Source: Alphaproteobacteria bacterium
GTDB lineage: Bacteria; Pseudomonadota; Alphaproteobacteria; CAISOG01
Reading direction: 5' to 3'
NCBI GenBank assembly: GCA_018883285.1
Contig: VEQJ01000078.1
Location: 1-6,160, forward strand
Length of the DNA: 6,160 bases
The translations under genes and the position numbers were made by a program. The notes under the pieces were generated by a model that worked only from the letters and a program-made list of their open reading frames with translations, did no database searches and was not told where the DNA came from. Every line of letters starts with the position of its first letter. Within the stretch, counting starts at the first letter, position 1. Positions 4,748-6,160 of this stretch are shown in pieces.

Positions 4748-6160
4748 GAATTCACAAATCCTGTTTTTCTGGCCACAGGCTGTCGCCTTGGCCGTGGTGG
4801 ATAATTGGGTGGTGGGGGTGGCGGTGGCGGCGGCGGATTATCCTCACCACCGTCATGCCCAACAGCTGTTGCCCCATCTGGTTGAGGCGTTGCCTCTGGA
4901 ATTCGGTCAGATTCGCGGTTCAGCTTTAACCCCATCGCCATCAACCCTTGCAGGGCGGCATAGGCGTACACCCGCAAGTCTAAGGCTTCGTTTCGAACGC
5001 CGCGCCGTTTGACATAAACCTGATAGGGGCGACCATGGCTGTAGCGGGTGACGGCATACTCGCTGGTCAGCTGTCTGAAATAAGCTTCATCGCGGTCTTC
5101 GGGAAAATGGCAATAGCCCGCCCCCAATTCCCGCTTATTCAGCCGTGCAAAAATTGCCCCCTTGGCGGCATCGACCCCGATGCTGTAAAGCGGCACCTTT
5201 GCCTTGTTGTTATGGCGGGGGTTTTTTGGCCAAACGGGGATGGGCTTACCTGCCCCGCCCTGGCCTTTGATTGCCCAAACCCTGCGGCCAAACCGCTCCT
5301 TGCAGAATTGATACACATGTTGGGTGGCGTGGCCGCTATCGACCGCCGCCGCTTTAATGGGCAGCAGGTGACCGTTTTCATGCCTGAATTTTTTCAGCAG
5401 CAAGGCATCCAACTCTTGCCACAACTCCACAGAAAATGGGTCGCCAGGCAGAATCACATGGTCAATTGACCAGCTTTCCTCATCCCGTCCCCAGCCAACA
5501 ATCTCAACCTCGACCCTGTCATCCTGCACATCAACACCGGCGGTTAGCACGGCAACCCCCGCTGGCACTTCGGCGTTATAAATCTCACGCCGCGCCAACA
5601 GGTCGTCCATGTCGGTGCTTTGCCCCTGCTCCTCAAAGCTTTCGCCCAGGGCGGTGTTGACCCAGGTCTTAAGGGTTTCTGGCAATTCCTTTGCCGCCAT
5701 AAAATTGGCAACCGTTTCGGACAGCTTGACCCAGCTGCTGTAAAGCTCATTCAGGTGAAAGCCCGCGATTCCCGCAAAGCCCTGACTTGACTGCCACTGG
5801 CCACGGCGAATCGCCGCCCACCGTTCCTGATCCGTCCAGGCCGCTTCACACACGCCGCACGCATACCAGGCGCTGGCCGCCTGCAGCTCTTTCGCCAGGC
5901 TGTTGTCCCATTTGACATTTGCCCAATTCAGCACCTGCAGCGCCCCGCAATGGGGGCATGGCACCCAAAACCGCCGCATATCCGACTGCATAAAGGCATG
6001 TTCGATGCGCGATTCCCCCTTAATGCCAGGGGTCGAAACCAGGATGGCTTTGCGATTCCAAAACGTGGTCGTGCGTTTCAGCGCCAGATTGACGGGGTCA
6101 CCCTCCGTGCCTGCACTGGCGGGGTAGCGGTCAATTTCATCGGCCAGCACGATACGGATT
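4735..6160 (-). CDS. Phage terminase large subunit, lambda GpA family (partial, 5' end outside window)
   Basis: This is the ATPase and nuclease that cuts concatemeric phage DNA and drives it into the procapsid. The frame is open to the window edge. A GTG at 6150 is internal, because it lies inside the Walker B segment (IRIVLADEID); the N-terminal region with Walker A is missing. Numbering from that GTG: Walker B Asp4-Glu5, an STP coupling-type motif at 39-41, and two Cys pairs, CPHC (65-68) and CGVC (98-101), consistent with the zinc-binding region of GpA proteins. The nuclease domain shows candidate metal-binding aspartates in GVDVQDD (D207), AVDSGH (D271) and NEALDLRVYA (D391). The C-terminus is low-complexity, with ten consecutive prolines (439-448) followed by a basic tail. 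The TAA stop overlaps the next gene by 13 nt. The family assignment is secure; the proline run is the unusual part. Confidence 0.95.
   Translation of the reverse strand, partial: IRIVLADEIDRYPASAGTEGDPVNLALKRTTTFWNRKAILVSTPGIKGESRIEHAFMQSDMRRFWVPCPHCGALQVLNWANVKWDNSLAKELQAASAWYACGVCEAAWTDQERWAAIRRGQWQSSQGFAGIAGFHLNELYSSWVKLSETVANFMAAKELPETLKTWVNTALGESFEEQGQSTDMDDLLARREIYNAEVPAGVAVLTAGVDVQDDRVEVEIVGWGRDEESWSIDHVILPGDPFSVELWQELDALLLKKFRHENGHLLPIKAAAVDSGHATQHVYQFCKERFGRRVWAIKGQGGAGKPIPVWPKNPRHNNKAKVPLYSIGVDAAKGAIFARLNKRELGAGYCHFPEDRDEAYFRQLTSEYAVTRYSHGRPYQVYVKRRGVRNEALDLRVYAYAALQGLMAMGLKLNRESDRIPEATPQPDGATAVGHDGGEDNPPPPPPPPPPNYPPRPRRQPVARKTGFVNSWRY
4807..4836 (-). repeat. Ten-proline codon tract in the terminase C-terminus
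   Basis: Ten consecutive proline codons (mixed CCG, CCA and CCC) form a G-rich stretch on the plus strand. They lie between an acidic segment (GGEDN) and a basic tail (PPRPRRQP), 69 nt before the terminase stop codon. Known: runs of three or more prolines stall ribosomes unless elongation factor P acts. Inferred: a flexible linker before a C-terminal portal-binding tail, since the C-terminus of lambda gpA contacts the portal. The near-repeated triplets could also expand or contract by slippage. Confidence 0.9.

Noticed and set aside
6148..6150. GTG as a start codon for the terminase
   Set aside because: It falls inside the Walker B strand and the frame stays open to the edge, so the gene is truncated by the window and does not start here.
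1..6160. A new defence system, cargo gene, CRISPR array, RNA gene or mobile element within the window
   Set aside because: The minus strand is filled almost without gaps by phage head genes; the only gaps are 75 nt (mostly terminator) and 5 nt, leaving no room for an extra system.

Overview
The window is a densely packed head-morphogenesis module of a lambda-like tailed phage, most likely a prophage or phage contig. Every gene I can support lies on the minus strand, so it reads from high to low coordinates. The order is: large terminase (5' end outside the window), a 183-aa gene in the position of lambda gpW, lambda-family portal, a fused prohead protease and HK97-fold major capsid protein, a 75-aa protein, a gpFII-like head-tail joining protein, and the first 77 codons of a further structural gene. 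This matches the lambda order A-W-B-C/E-FI-FII. The small terminase and the tail genes would lie beyond the two edges.

Region by region. 6160-4735: C-terminal part of the GpA-type terminase (Walker B onwards, zinc-ribbon cysteines, nuclease domain, a run of ten prolines near the end). 4747-4196: 183-aa putative head-completion or connector protein. 4199-2694: portal. 2713-845: protease-capsid fusion, with a second strong ribosome binding site and in-frame ATG at 2149 that could produce the capsid protein alone. 827-787: a clear intrinsic terminator, in the only gap of appreciable size. 769-542, 542-237 and 231-1: three small downstream genes.

The genes serve one process. The terminase cuts and pumps DNA through the portal into a procapsid of HK97-fold subunits matured by the fused protease; the small proteins then close the head and join the tail. 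Translation looks coupled: junctions overlap by 13, 1-4, 20 and 1 nt, or are 5 nt apart. I found no convincing promoter, so transcription probably enters from an upstream late promoter. The terminator after the capsid gene would lower expression of the genes that follow.

The host is probably a Gram-negative proteobacterium, judging by the lambda-type module, moderate to slightly high GC and canonical Shine-Dalgarno sites; I cannot name a genus. I see no RNA gene, CRISPR array, insertion sequence, attachment site, defence gene or cargo gene, and no plus-strand gene I believe. The module itself is of a known kind. The details worth checking are the nested capsid start, a C7 tract in the protease-capsid linker, the post-capsid terminator and the two-part gene at the gpW position.
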